Shown: positions 43,725 to 52,896, counted from the stretch's first letter. The stretch: 64,000 nucleotides of DNA from Nonomuraea sp. NEAU-A123 (GCF_018603905.1 NZ_JAHFZZ010000007.1:62001-126000); one strand, 5' to 3'. Translations and numbers: made by a program. The notes: a model not told the origin generated them from the sequence alone.

Positions 43725-44338
43725 GTCATCGCGGCGTCTACCAGCAGCTCGCCCGGGGACAGGCCCGCCCGTGGGCGCTGGCGGCGCTGGCGGGCACCCG
43801 CATCAGGGCCGTGCGCCACCCGCTCGGCTTCGTCTGCCTGCCGCTTGAGCGGGACGGCGGCGACGGGGTATGTCTCCATCTGTGGTCGGCCACGTTCGCG
43901 CACGCGGAGAGCACCACGTCGGACATCCACTGCCACAGCTGGGACCTGTTCAGCCACGTGCTCTACGGCCAGGTACACAACGTGCACGTGGAGGTCACCG
44001 ACGCGGTGCGCGACGCCACGCACCGGGTGTTCGAAGTGGTCAGCGCCGCCGACGGCGACCGCATCACGCCCACCGGCCGGACCGTACGGCAGGAGACGGG
44101 GCTGGTGGAGGTGTTCGGCCCCGGCGACACCTACACGCTGCCCGCGGGCCGTTTCCACAGCAGCGTCGTGCCGGAGGGCGGCGAGGCGGCCACGATCGCG
44201 CTCGGCCGCGGCCGTCCGGGCAGCCGCGATCTGTCACTGGGCCCGCTCGGCACCGGCGACCACCACGTGTCCAGGCAGCCGCTGGACGACGAGGAGACAG
44301 CACTCGCCGTCCGCCTGATAGCCGCCCACCTGAGTTGA
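43721..44338 (+). CDS. Cupin-fold protein (possible metal dioxygenase-like)
   Basis: 205 residues from ATG 43721. A double-stranded beta-helix signature is visible: TTSDIHCHSWDLFSHVLYGQ with H70 and H72 as metal ligands, GLVEVFGPGDTYTLPAGRFH as the second cupin motif with its histidine. Cysteine-dioxygenase-like and related cupins have this shape, but the substrate is unknown. Translationally coupled to the upstream membrane protein and 10 bases before the IMPase gene. Confidence 0.75.
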   Translation: MSHRGVYQQLARGQARPWALAALAGTRIRAVRHPLGFVCLPLERDGGDGVCLHLWSATFAHAESTTSDIHCHSWDLFSHVLYGQVHNVHVEVTDAVRDATHRVFEVVSAADGDRITPTGRTVRQETGLVEVFGPGDTYTLPAGRFHSSVVPEGGEAATIALGRGRPGSRDLSLGPLGTGDHHVSRQPLDDEETALAVRLIAAHLS

Positions 44339-44348
44339 GGGATGCCCG

Positions 44349-45164
44349 ATGGATCTGGATCACGCTCGCGCGGTCGCCGTCGCCGCCGCCGAGGCCGCGG
44401 GAGCGCTACTCGTGGCCGGCACCCGCGGCGCGCTCGGCGCCCGGCCCAAGGGCGGCTCGGGCGACGTGGTCACCGAGCTCGACCTGGCCTCGGAGAAGCT
44501 CCTGGTCGAGCGCGTCCTCACCGCCTTCCCGGCACACTCGGTCATCGCCGAGGAGTCGGGCCTGCTGGGCGCCACCGGCGGCGAGTGGACGTGGCTGATC
44601 GACCCGCTCGACGGCACGAACAACGTGGTGATCGGCCTGCCCGCCTACGTCGTCGGCCTGGCCCTGTGCCGCTCGGGGCGCCCCATGCTGGGCGTGGTGC
44701 ACGACCCGGTCTCGGCCCAGACCTGGTCCGCGATCCGCGACCGCGGCGCCGTCACCTCCTCGGGGGTACGGCTGGCGCCGCCGCACAACCCCTCGCCGCA
44801 CGGCCCGCTGCTGGCGTGGACCCAGGGCTACTCCGTGTCCAGGAGCGACACGACGGCACAGGCCATCACGCACGCCTTGGAGCTACGCGCCAGGCGCGTG
44901 CTGCGGCTGTGGGCGCCGCTGCTGTCGTGGGCGATGCTGGCCAGAGGCGACATCGACGGCATCGTCGGCTACCGGGCCGAGGCGATCGACCTGCCCGCAG
45001 GGGCGCTCATCGCGCGGGAGGCGGGCATCGAGATCCGGGCGCTCGACGGCGGGCCGTTCGAGGAGGGGTTCGACGGCACACCCGACGACCGCAGCTTCGT
45101 CGCCACCCACCCGAGCGCCATGCCCGGCCTCCTCGACCTGCTGCGCACCCGAGCCGCTATTTGA
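44349..45164 (+). CDS. Inositol monophosphatase family protein
   Basis: 271 residues. Metal-binding motifs: VIAEESG with E68/E69, WLIDPLDGTNN with D85 and D88, and a late AEAIDLPAG aspartate. A lithium-sensitive phosphatase fold acting on inositol-phosphate, PAP or related sugar/nucleotide phosphates. The distal WDxAAG motif is altered to EAIDLPAG. Last in the membrane protein-cupin-IMPase operon; a small phosphorylated metabolite may link the three (inference). Confidence 0.9.
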   Translation: MDLDHARAVAVAAAEAAGALLVAGTRGALGARPKGGSGDVVTELDLASEKLLVERVLTAFPAHSVIAEESGLLGATGGEWTWLIDPLDGTNNVVIGLPAYVVGLALCRSGRPMLGVVHDPVSAQTWSAIRDRGAVTSSGVRLAPPHNPSPHGPLLAWTQGYSVSRSDTTAQAITHALELRARRVLRLWAPLLSWAMLARGDIDGIVGYRAEAIDLPAGALIAREAGIEIRALDGGPFEEGFDGTPDDRSFVATHPSAMPGLLDLLRTRAAI

Positions 45165-45420
45165 CCTTGTACTTGCACAGGCCCTTGCCGGACACGACCG
45201 TCTTCCCGTCCACGACGATGCGGCAGGCGGCGGGCTTGAGCTGACCGCTCGTGTCCAGGACCGAGCCCGACACGACGGACACCAGGCGGCCCACGCGCTG
45301 TTCGGCGCCGGTGAGCTCGATCATGGCCGTCTTGGACCAGGGCAGGGTGGCCTCGCTCTCCGAGCCGTCCTCATCGGCCACGTAGATGATCGGCTGCATG
45401 GCCTTGCCCTTGCCGAGCAC
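45157..45420 (-). CDS. MmpS-like domain without signal or anchor, in frame after the transporter stop
   Basis: The 87 residues from GTG 45420 (EATLPWSKTAMIELTG, CRIVVDGKTVVSGKGLCKYK) match the exported beta-sandwich of MmpS proteins: LPWSKT near the middle and C-R-I-x-VDGK near the end, with two cysteines. The same frame is open back to the TGA of the ArsB-like gene at 45460 and includes PPPAAAARTVKLEV, which the domain needs as its first strand, but there is no start codon in that part. So it is either a truncated gene, or a C-terminal part of the transporter made by stop-codon readthrough. Overlaps the end of the convergent IMPase gene by 8 bases. Confidence 0.5.
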   Translation of the reverse strand: MLGKGKAMQPIIYVADEDGSESEATLPWSKTAMIELTGAEQRVGRLVSVVSGSVLDTSGQLKPAACRIVVDGKTVVSGKGLCKYKVK

Positions 45421-45459
45421 CTCCAGCTTGACCGTGCGCGCCGCGGCGGCCGGCGGTGG

Positions 45460-46632
45460 TCAGCCAAAGGTGACAAGGGCCCAGACGGTGGTGACCATGC
45501 CGACGACCGCCAGCCCCGCACCGGTGGCCAGGAAGCGGCGCATCGGGACCCGTACGTCGTGGCGGCGGCACGACTCGAACCAGAGCAGCGTCGCCAGCGA
45601 CGCCCACGGCGTGATCACCGGCCCCACATTGGTGCCGACCAGCAGGGACAGCAGCCGATCCTGGTCGCTCGACGGGATGACGCTCGCGATGGCCTGGAAG
45701 GCGGGCAGATTGTTGATCAGGTTGGACAGCCCGGCGCCCACCGCCGCCGTCCGGTAGGGATCCTCCTCGGCGCCGATCATCCAGCGCATCAGGTCGGCCA
45801 GGCCGTACCGGCTGAGGGTGGGCACCACCAAGAACAGGCCCGTCACGAAGATCAGCAGTTGCCAGGGGATCAGGCTCCACGTCAGCCGGGCGCGGTCGCG
45901 CACGAAGAACGCCACCACGACGACCAGCGCCGCCGCCAAGGCGGCCGCGCCGACCTGGACCTTGAGCAGCAGCGCGCCGATGAACAGCAGGCAGCCCGCA
46001 CCCGCGGCGGCGAACAGCACGCGGTCGGCGACCGGCTCCAGCACGGGCGGCGTGTAACGCAGGTCGCGACGCCGGCCCCGGCGCCAGTAGAAGACCCAGA
46101 GGAAGGCCATCGTCACGGCGATCGAGACGATCTGCGGCGCCCACATCCGCCCGGCGAACTGCTGCGCGTCGAGAGCGATCTTGTTGATGCCGAGCAGGTT
46201 CGTCAGGTTGGAGACCGGCAGCAGCAGGCTGGCGGTGTTGGCCAGCCAGATCGTGGTCATCGCCAGGGGCAGCGCGGCGATGCGCGCTCTGGGCGCCAGC
46301 GCCAGCATGACCGGGGTGAGCAGCACCGCAGTCGTATCGAGATTCAGAAATATCGTGATAAATGAGGCGAAGGCGGTACAGAGGAAGAAGAGCGCGACGT
46401 AGTTACCCCGCCCCAACACCGCCATCCGCGCCGCGATGGCGTCGAAGACCTGGGCCTCCTTGGTCAACTCCGCCAGCACGATGATCCCGACCAGGAAGAC
46501 CAGCAACGGCCCGATCTCGTCCATGCTCCCGGCGGCCTCCCGCCACGGAAGCAGCCCGGTCGCCACGAAGACCAGGCCGAGCGCGAGCAGCCCGATCCGG
46601 ATCCAGTCGAGCACACCGAGACGTCGCCACAC
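45460..46632 (-). CDS. ArsB/SLC13-like ion transporter
   Basis: About 390 residues and 11-12 membrane helices (ion transporter superfamily). Visible features: FLVGIIVLAELTKEAQVFDAIA, ITIFLNLDTTAVLLTPVMLA and SNLINNLPAFQAIASVI, the two internal repeats that form the anion site of ArsB/CitM-type carriers, and TNVGPVITPWASLATLLWF near the end. Candidates are arsenite, citrate-type acids or Na+/H+ exchange; no ars genes adjoin it. Start uncertain: GTG 46632 or GTG 46614; neither has a good ribosome site. Divergent from the TIR-NACHT gene. Confidence 0.85.
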   Translation of the reverse strand: MWRRLGVLDWIRIGLLALGLVFVATGLLPWREAAGSMDEIGPLLVFLVGIIVLAELTKEAQVFDAIAARMAVLGRGNYVALFFLCTAFASFITIFLNLDTTAVLLTPVMLALAPRARIAALPLAMTTIWLANTASLLLPVSNLTNLLGINKIALDAQQFAGRMWAPQIVSIAVTMAFLWVFYWRRGRRRDLRYTPPVLEPVADRVLFAAAGAGCLLFIGALLLKVQVGAAALAAALVVVVAFFVRDRARLTWSLIPWQLLIFVTGLFLVVPTLSRYGLADLMRWMIGAEEDPYRTAAVGAGLSNLINNLPAFQAIASVIPSSDQDRLLSLLVGTNVGPVITPWASLATLLWFESCRRHDVRVPMRRFLATGAGLAVVGMVTTVWALVTFG

Positions 46633-46686
46633 TCGACGATGATCGCACAGCCTGCAAACGCCGCCCCCACAGGGGATACTGACGGA

Positions 46687-49600
46687 ATGGCACGTGACGG
46701 CAGGCCGACAGAGATCTTCGTCAGCTACTCCCCCGCCGACACGGCCTGGGCGACCTGGATCGCCTGGGAGCTGGAGGCGGCGGGCTACAAGACCATGATC
46801 CAGGCATGGGACTTCGTGCCCGGCACGAACTTCATCGACTTCATGGACCGCGGCGTCAGCGAGGCGCAGGTGGTCGTGGCCGTGCTCTCGCGCAACTACC
46901 TGACCTCGCGCTACGGCCGCATGGAGTGGCAGGCCGCGCTCCGCGCCGACCCCGACAACCCGTCCAACAAGCTGGTCACGATCCGGCTCGAGGACGTACG
47001 CCTCGAAGGGCTGCTGTCCACGATCACCTGGGTGGACCTGCTCGGCGTCACCGATTCGGGTCAGGCCAGGGCGCTGCTGCTGGGCCGGGTCAGGGAGGCG
47101 ATGTCGGGCCGGGCCAAGCCGGAGGCGGCGCCCGACTTCCCGACAGGTGCGGGCCTGCCACTGCCCGCGCCGACGCTGCCGCCGCCCGGTGAGCGCTCGC
47201 GGGCCCGGCGCGCCCCGGTGTCGGCGCCGAAGTTCCCGCCGTCGGCCATCGCCGACCGCGGCCGCGAGTCGCTGACCGTGCTGCACATCGGCGGCCCCCG
47301 GTTCGGCCGGGCCCTGCCCGATCCGGGCGAGCCGTTCACGCCCGAGGACATGCAGGCGCGGATCTGGGCGGATCTGACCTCGATGTACGACCGGGGCATG
47401 CCGCGCCCCGACCTCATGATGGTCACCGGTGACCTGACCGAGTCGGGCAGCCTGGGGCAGTTCGGGCACGCGACGCGGTTCATCACCGACCTGCGGCTGC
47501 TGATCGGCCTGGAGCCGCACCGGCTGGTGATCGTGCCGGGCCCGCGCGACGTCACCAAGGCCGCGGCCAGCGCCTACTTCCTGACCTGCGAGGCCGACGA
47601 CGTCGCCCCGCAGCCCCCTTACTGGCCCAAGTGGCGGCACTTCGCAGGCCTGTTCGGTGAGGTGTACCAGGGGCTGGACGACCGGGTGTTCGACGGCGGC
47701 CAGCCGTGGACGCTGTTCGAGGTGCCCGACCTGAGGGTGGTCGTGGCCGGGCTCAACTCGACGATGGCCATGAGCCACCTCGAACGCGACGCCTATCCCC
47801 TGCTCGGCGAGGGGCAGGCGGCCTGGTTCGCCGAGCGGCTGCGCCCCTACGAGGAGAGCGCCTGGCTGCGGCTCGGCGCGATCGGGCACCCGCCGTCCAT
47901 CCTGCGCGACGCGCCGACCTACGACCGGGTCCTTTCCCGGCGGCTCAACCTGCTCTTCCACGGCACGGGAGAGGCCGGTGAGGCGGCCGTCGCCGCGCCG
48001 CGCTCCGGCCACCACCACGTCGTCGAGATCACCAAGAACGGCCTGCGCACCTGGCTGCCCGACACCGACCGCCCCGAGCGCGTCTCGCACGGCTGGCGGT
48101 CCGCCCAGGCCACCTTCACCGGTGACGCGCCGGCCGCCCGCGCCCCCGAGCCCGCGCCGGTCGAGCGCGAGCCGGGCCCGGTGGACCTGCTGCTCGACCG
48201 GATCACCGAGGTCTGCGAGGCCAGGCACGAGCGGGCCAAGATCCGCCGGTTCGCCGCCCACCTGGTCGTCACCCACCCCGAGGACGGGTTCGTCCGGCAG
48301 ACGATGATCGGCGCGCACGTGGGCGAGCTGACCGCCGCCGAAGCCGACGGCTTCGTCCGGCAGGCGCACGCAGCCGACCTCGCGGCCGAGCTGGTCTACC
48401 AGGGGTCGCCCCCGGCCAGGACGCTCCGCGACGAGCTCATGCGCAGGGGCGTGCGGCTACGCAGCTTCACCGAGTTCCAGGGCCTGCTCGACCTGTCGGG
48501 TTATGTCGCCGAGCAGACGGCCAGGCTCACCACCGACCGCCGCTACCCGCCCAGCCTGTACGTCCCCCAGCGCTACCGCGAACTCGACCGGCCGGGACAC
48601 CAGGTCAGGGAGGGCCTGACGGACGAGCTGATGCGGCTGCTGGCCGCCGACCACGGCCGCTTCCTGCTGCTGCTCGGCGACTTCGGCCACGGCAAGACCT
48701 TCGCGCTGCGCGAACTGGCCAGGCGCATCCCGGCCGAACTACCGCACCTGACGCCCATCCTGATCGAGCTGCGGGCACTCGACAAGGCGCACTCGGTCGA
48801 CGCGCTCGTCGCCGCCCACCTGGCCGGGCACGGCGAGGAGTTCATCGACCTCAAGGCGTTCCGCTACCTGCTGCGGCAGGGGCGGATCGTGCTGCTGTTC
48901 GACGGGTTCGACGAGCTGGTCACCCGGGTCACCTACGACCGGGCGGCCGACCACCTGTCGACATTACTGGCCGCGGCCGAGGACAAGGCCAAGATCGTGG
49001 TGGCCAGCCGTACCCAGCACTTCAAGTCGCACAGCCAGGTGCTCACCTCGCTCGGCGAGATGGTCGGCGTGCTGCCGCAGCGGCGGGTGCTCAGCGTCGA
49101 GGACTTCAGCCACGACCAGATCCGCACCTACCTGGCCAACCGCTTCGACGACGGCGACGCGGCGGCGGCGCGCATGTCGCTGATGGAGAGCATCACGGAC
49201 CTGCTCGACCTGGCACAGAACCCGCGGATGCTGAGCTTCATCGCCGACCTCGACGCCGACCGGCTGCGCACGGTGGCCGGCGCCCGCCACACGATCAGCC
49301 CCGCGCTGCTGTACGAGGAGATCCTCGGCTCGTGGCTGGCCTTCGAGGAGCGGCGGGCCAAGGTGCCGGGGTCGCCGACCGCGCTGACCACCGACGAGCT
49401 GTGGCAGGTCGTGACGGGGCTCGCGCTGCGGCTGTGGGACTCGGGCGAGTCGCTGCTGGGCGCCGACGAGCTGACCGAGTTCGCCGAGACGCTGACCGGC
49501 CTGGCCGGCGGCCAGCTGTCCGCCGAGCACGCCGCCCACGCGATGGGCTCGGGGAGCCTGCTGGTGCGCACCGAGGAGGGCATGTTCGGGTTCATCCACT

Positions 49601-52254
49601 CCTCGGTCATGGAGTGGCTGATCGCCCGGCACATCGCCACCACGATCGAGGCGCCCCTGGTGCTGTCGCGCAGGCCGCTGTCGGCGCTGACCGTCGAGTT
49701 CCTGTGCGACCTGGCCGACGTACGGGCGCTGCGGGCGTGGGTGTCCGACCCGCCCGCCGACGACGTCTCGCGGGCGAACGCGGTCAAGATCTCGGCGCGG
49801 CTGCGTACCCCCGCCCGGGCCGACCTGCGGGGCGCCAACCTCAAGGGCGAGGACCTGTCGGCCAGAGACCTCCAGGAGGTCGACCTGACCGGCGCCGACC
49901 TGACCGACGCCACGCTCGTCGGCACGAACCTGTCCCGAGCCGTCCTGCGCGACGCCAAGCTGGCCGGAGCCCGGCTCGACGGCGCCAAGCTGACGGGCGC
50001 CGACCTGACCGGGGCCGACCTGTCGGGCGCGCGGCTGGCTCATACCGACCTGAGCGACGTGTCCGCCGAGGGCGCCCGCTGGCACCGGGCCACGCTGATC
50101 AACGTGACGGGCACGCTGCCGCACCTGCCGGGCGCCTCCGTCGTGCCGGGCCAGCCGGTCGAGATCCAGCTCGCGCCCGCCGCGATCGGCGTCCCGTACG
50201 GCTATCACTTCCAGACCAGCAGGCTGCCGGAGCCCATCGCGTACAGTCCCGACGGATCCACCATCGCCGTCGGCAACGAGGACGGCGGCGTGCTGCTGTG
50301 CGTCGGCGGCGCGCCCGTGCGGACGCTGCAGGGGCACCGGGGCCGCGTCTACGCGGTCTCCTTCGCCGGGGACCTGCTGGCCACCGGCGCCAGCGACGGC
50401 CTGGTCGTGCTCTGGGACGCCCTCACCGGCGAGCACCTGCGCGAGCTGCGCGGTCACGCCGACGGGGTCTGGCCGCTCCGGCTCAGCCCGTCGGGCGAGC
50501 TGGTCGCGGCGGGCGGCGGCGACGGCGTCATCCGCGTCTGGGACACCGCCACCGGCCGGCTCGTCCACGAGCTCGCCGGCCACCAGGCACCCGTCTACAC
50601 GGTGTCGTTCGGCGACTCGGTGCTGGTCAGCGGCGACTCGGCGGGCGTGGTGCGGATCTGGGACCTGACCTCCGGACAGGTGGCGGGCACGCTCGACGGC
50701 CACCGCGGCTCGGTCTTCCGCGCGATCCACAGCCCGGACGGGTCGCTGCTGGCCACCGGCGATGAGGCCGGGACGGTACGCCTGTGGGACGCGGCCTCCT
50801 GGGCACTACGCCACGAGCTGAAGGGGCACCCCGGCAGCATCTACTGCCTGACCTTCGCGCCCGACGGCACGCTGCTGGCCAGTGGCGACACAGCCGGGAC
50901 CGTCCGACTGTGGGACCCGGCCGGCCAGGCGCGCGGCGTCCACACCAGCCATACCGGGGCCGTCTACCAGGTCGTCTTCTCCCCCGACGGCCGCACGCTG
51001 GCCAGTGGCGACTCCACCGGCGTCGTCCGGCTGCAGGAGGTGGGCGGCGGCCGACGGGTCGAGCTGGCCGGGCATCGCAGCTCGGTCTGGCCGTTCGTGT
51101 TCCGCCCCGACGGCGAACAGCTGGCCAGCAGCAGCAACGACGGGACGGTACGCCTCTGGGATCCGGCGAGCGGTCAGTGCCAGCGCGTGCTGCGCGGCCA
51201 CGGCAGGCGGATCTCCTCGGTCAGGTTCAGCACCGACGGGTCGATGCTGGCCACCAGCGGCAACGACGGCGTCGTGCGCATCTGGGAGCCGCGCACGGGG
51301 CGCCGCCTGCGTGAGGTCACCGGCACCGCCGACCGGCTCATCTCGGCCCTGTTCTCGCCCGCCGGGCCCGTGCTGGCCACCTCCAGCAACGACGGCGGCG
51401 TACATTTCTGGAACGCCGTCACCGGCGACTACGAGCGCGAGCTCAACGCCGAGACCGACCACGTGTGGGCCGAGGCGTTCAGCCCCGACGGCACGCTGCT
51501 GGCCACGGCGAACGACGACGACAGCGTGCGGATCTGGTATCGGCCGACCAGCCGCCTGGTGAGCAACCTGGCCGACCATCGGGGCCGGGTCCGCTCCATC
51601 GCCTTCAGCCCCGACGGCCGCTTCGTGGCGACCGGCTGTGACGACCGGCTGGTACGCCTCTGGCACGTCGAGTCGGGCGGCCGGGTCGCCACCCTGGAGG
51701 GCCATACCGACCGGGTCTACTCAGTCGCCTTCTCGCCCTCGGGCCGGCACCTGGCGAGCGCCGGCAACGACGGCCGCGCCATGGTGTGGGAGCTGCGCCC
51801 CGGCCAGCCGTGGCAGCCGCTCCTCCAGCACACGCTCGACAAGCACACCGGACGGTTGTGGAGCGTCGCGTTCGACGCCACGGGCGAGCGGCTGGCCACG
51901 GGCGGCGACGACCTCATGGTGCGGGTCTGGGACACGGCTACGGGGCGGGAGCTGCGCACGCTGGCGGGGCACTCGCGGCGGGTGTGGTCGGTGGCGTTCA
52001 GCCCCACGGCGGATCTGCTGGCCAGTGCCGGGGACGACGGGGTGGTGATCCTCTGGGCGGGGGCGGAGCGGCGGGCCACCCTGCTGGGCCTGCCGGAGGG
52101 CTGGGCGGCGCTCGCCCCGGACGGGAGGTACAAGATCCAGGGGGAGGTTTCCGGGCAGTTCTGGCACGTCATCGGGATGTCGCGGTTCGAGCTGGGCGAG
52201 CTGGACCCGTATCTGCCCGGCGTCCGTCAGGTGCCGCTCGACTCCCCGTTCTGA
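46687..52254 (+). CDS. TIR - degenerate calcineurin-like phosphoesterase - NACHT - pentapeptide - WD40 protein
   Basis: 1,855 residues from ATG 46687. TIR domain (7-140; EIFVSYSPADTAWATWIAWE) keeps a likely catalytic Glu80 in YGRMEW, as in NAD-cleaving TIRs. Residues 197-450 have calcineurin-like phosphoesterase layout but lost metal ligands: LHIGGPRFG for DLHFG, VPGPRDV for VPGNHDV. Residues 499-600 are unassigned. NACHT ATPase: Walker A LLLGDFGHGKT (661-671), Walker B VLLFDGFDEL (D739). Pentapeptide repeats A-D-L-x-x at 1043-1128. Fifteen WD40 units (1183-1790) and a conserved-looking tail. Fits an NLR-like defence or cell-death switch: WD40 senses, NACHT oligomerises, TIR acts. No partner gene adjoins. 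Confidence 0.92.
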   Translation: MARDGRPTEIFVSYSPADTAWATWIAWELEAAGYKTMIQAWDFVPGTNFIDFMDRGVSEAQVVVAVLSRNYLTSRYGRMEWQAALRADPDNPSNKLVTIRLEDVRLEGLLSTITWVDLLGVTDSGQARALLLGRVREAMSGRAKPEAAPDFPTGAGLPLPAPTLPPPGERSRARRAPVSAPKFPPSAIADRGRESLTVLHIGGPRFGRALPDPGEPFTPEDMQARIWADLTSMYDRGMPRPDLMMVTGDLTESGSLGQFGHATRFITDLRLLIGLEPHRLVIVPGPRDVTKAAASAYFLTCEADDVAPQPPYWPKWRHFAGLFGEVYQGLDDRVFDGGQPWTLFEVPDLRVVVAGLNSTMAMSHLERDAYPLLGEGQAAWFAERLRPYEESAWLRLGAIGHPPSILRDAPTYDRVLSRRLNLLFHGTGEAGEAAVAAPRSGHHHVVEITKNGLRTWLPDTDRPERVSHGWRSAQATFTGDAPAARAPEPAPVEREPGPVDLLLDRITEVCEARHERAKIRRFAAHLVVTHPEDGFVRQTMIGAHVGELTAAEADGFVRQAHAADLAAELVYQGSPPARTLRDELMRRGVRLRSFTEFQGLLDLSGYVAEQTARLTTDRRYPPSLYVPQRYRELDRPGHQVREGLTDELMRLLAADHGRFLLLLGDFGHGKTFALRELARRIPAELPHLTPILIELRALDKAHSVDALVAAHLAGHGEEFIDLKAFRYLLRQGRIVLLFDGFDELVTRVTYDRAADHLSTLLAAAEDKAKIVVASRTQHFKSHSQVLTSLGEMVGVLPQRRVLSVEDFSHDQIRTYLANRFDDGDAAAARMSLMESITDLLDLAQNPRMLSFIADLDADRLRTVAGARHTISPALLYEEILGSWLAFEERRAKVPGSPTALTTDELWQVVTGLALRLWDSGESLLGADELTEFAETLTGLAGGQLSAEHAAHAMGSGSLLVRTEEGMFGFIHSSVMEWLIARHIATTIEAPLVLSRRPLSALTVEFLCDLADVRALRAWVSDPPADDVSRANAVKISARLRTPARADLRGANLKGEDLSARDLQEVDLTGADLTDATLVGTNLSRAVLRDAKLAGARLDGAKLTGADLTGADLSGARLAHTDLSDVSAEGARWHRATLINVTGTLPHLPGASVVPGQPVEIQLAPAAIGVPYGYHFQTSRLPEPIAYSPDGSTIAVGNEDGGVLLCVGGAPVRTLQGHRGRVYAVSFAGDLLATGASDGLVVLWDALTGEHLRELRGHADGVWPLRLSPSGELVAAGGGDGVIRVWDTATGRLVHELAGHQAPVYTVSFGDSVLVSGDSAGVVRIWDLTSGQVAGTLDGHRGSVFRAIHSPDGSLLATGDEAGTVRLWDAASWALRHELKGHPGSIYCLTFAPDGTLLASGDTAGTVRLWDPAGQARGVHTSHTGAVYQVVFSPDGRTLASGDSTGVVRLQEVGGGRRVELAGHRSSVWPFVFRPDGEQLASSSNDGTVRLWDPASGQCQRVLRGHGRRISSVRFSTDGSMLATSGNDGVVRIWEPRTGRRLREVTGTADRLISALFSPAGPVLATSSNDGGVHFWNAVTGDYERELNAETDHVWAEAFSPDGTLLATANDDDSVRIWYRPTSRLVSNLADHRGRVRSIAFSPDGRFVATGCDDRLVRLWHVESGGRVATLEGHTDRVYSVAFSPSGRHLASAGNDGRAMVWELRPGQPWQPLLQHTLDKHTGRLWSVAFDATGERLATGGDDLMVRVWDTATGRELRTLAGHSRRVWSVAFSPTADLLASAGDDGVVILWAGAERRATLLGLPEGWAALAPDGRYKIQGEVSGQFWHVIGMSRFELGELDPYLPGVRQVPLDSPF

Positions 52255-52261
52255 GAACTCC

Positions 52262-52281
52262 GCCGGACTGCTTTGTCCGGC
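52262..52281. terminator. Hairpin between convergent TIR-NACHT and coaE genes
   Basis: GCCGGAC (52262-52268), loop TGCTTT, GTCCGGC (52275-52281). It fits in the 30-base gap between two convergent stops and can serve both directions. No U-tract. Confidence 0.6.
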
Positions 52282-52284
52282 CCG

Positions 52285-52887
52285 TCAGCCGCGCCCGGAC
52301 CGGGTCACCAGGTCGTCCCAGACCTGGCTGACCTTGACCTCCAGGTCGTCCAGATCGCCCTCGTTGTCGATCACGATGTCGGCGACCGCCAGCCGCTCCT
52401 GGCGGGTCGCCTGTGCCGCGATGCGGGCCTTGGCGTCCTGTTCCGGCATGCCGCGGTGCTCGGCCAGACGGGCGATGCGCACCTCGTCGGCGGCGTCCAC
52501 AACGATGACCACGTCGTACATCGGCGCCAGCCGGTTCTCCGCGAGCAGCGGCACGTCGTAGACCACGATCGCGCCGGCGTCCGCCTGGCTCTGCAGGTCG
52601 GCGACCCGCTCCCCCACCAGCGGGTGCACGATGGCGTTGAGCGCCGCCAGCCTGTCGGGGTCGGCGAACACGATGGCGCCGAGCTTCTCCCTGTTGAGCG
52701 AGCCGTCGCGATGGAGCACCTCCTCGCCGAAGGTGGCGACCACCCGGGCCAGGCCCGGGGTGCCGGGCTCCACCACCTCACGGGCGATCTTGTCGGCGTC
52801 GATCACGACGGCGCCTCTGGCCGCGAGGCGCTTGGACACTTCGCTCTTGCCCGAACCGATGCCGCCGGTGAGCCCGATTTTCAGCAC
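52285..52887 (-). CDS. coaE: Dephospho-CoA kinase
   Basis: Last step of CoA synthesis. 200 residues with the P-loop LTGGIGSGKS (6-15), DADKIAREVVEPGTPGL (substrate region), IVHPLVGERV, the DVPLLAEN lid, and ADIVIDNEGDLDDL near the end. GTG start at 52887. Lacks the extra C-terminal GrpB-like domain found in some mycobacterial CoaE. Confidence 0.97.
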   Translation of the reverse strand: MLKIGLTGGIGSGKSEVSKRLAARGAVVIDADKIAREVVEPGTPGLARVVATFGEEVLHRDGSLNREKLGAIVFADPDRLAALNAIVHPLVGERVADLQSQADAGAIVVYDVPLLAENRLAPMYDVVIVVDAADEVRIARLAEHRGMPEQDAKARIAAQATRQERLAVADIVIDNEGDLDDLEVKVSQVWDDLVTRSGRG

Positions 52888-52896
52888 GCGGAAAGA

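Noticed and set aside
45460..48369. 969-codon minus frame covering the transporter and the region opposite the TIR-NACHT gene
   Set aside because: Only the last 390 codons encode membrane helices; the rest is antisense of the TIR-NACHT gene.
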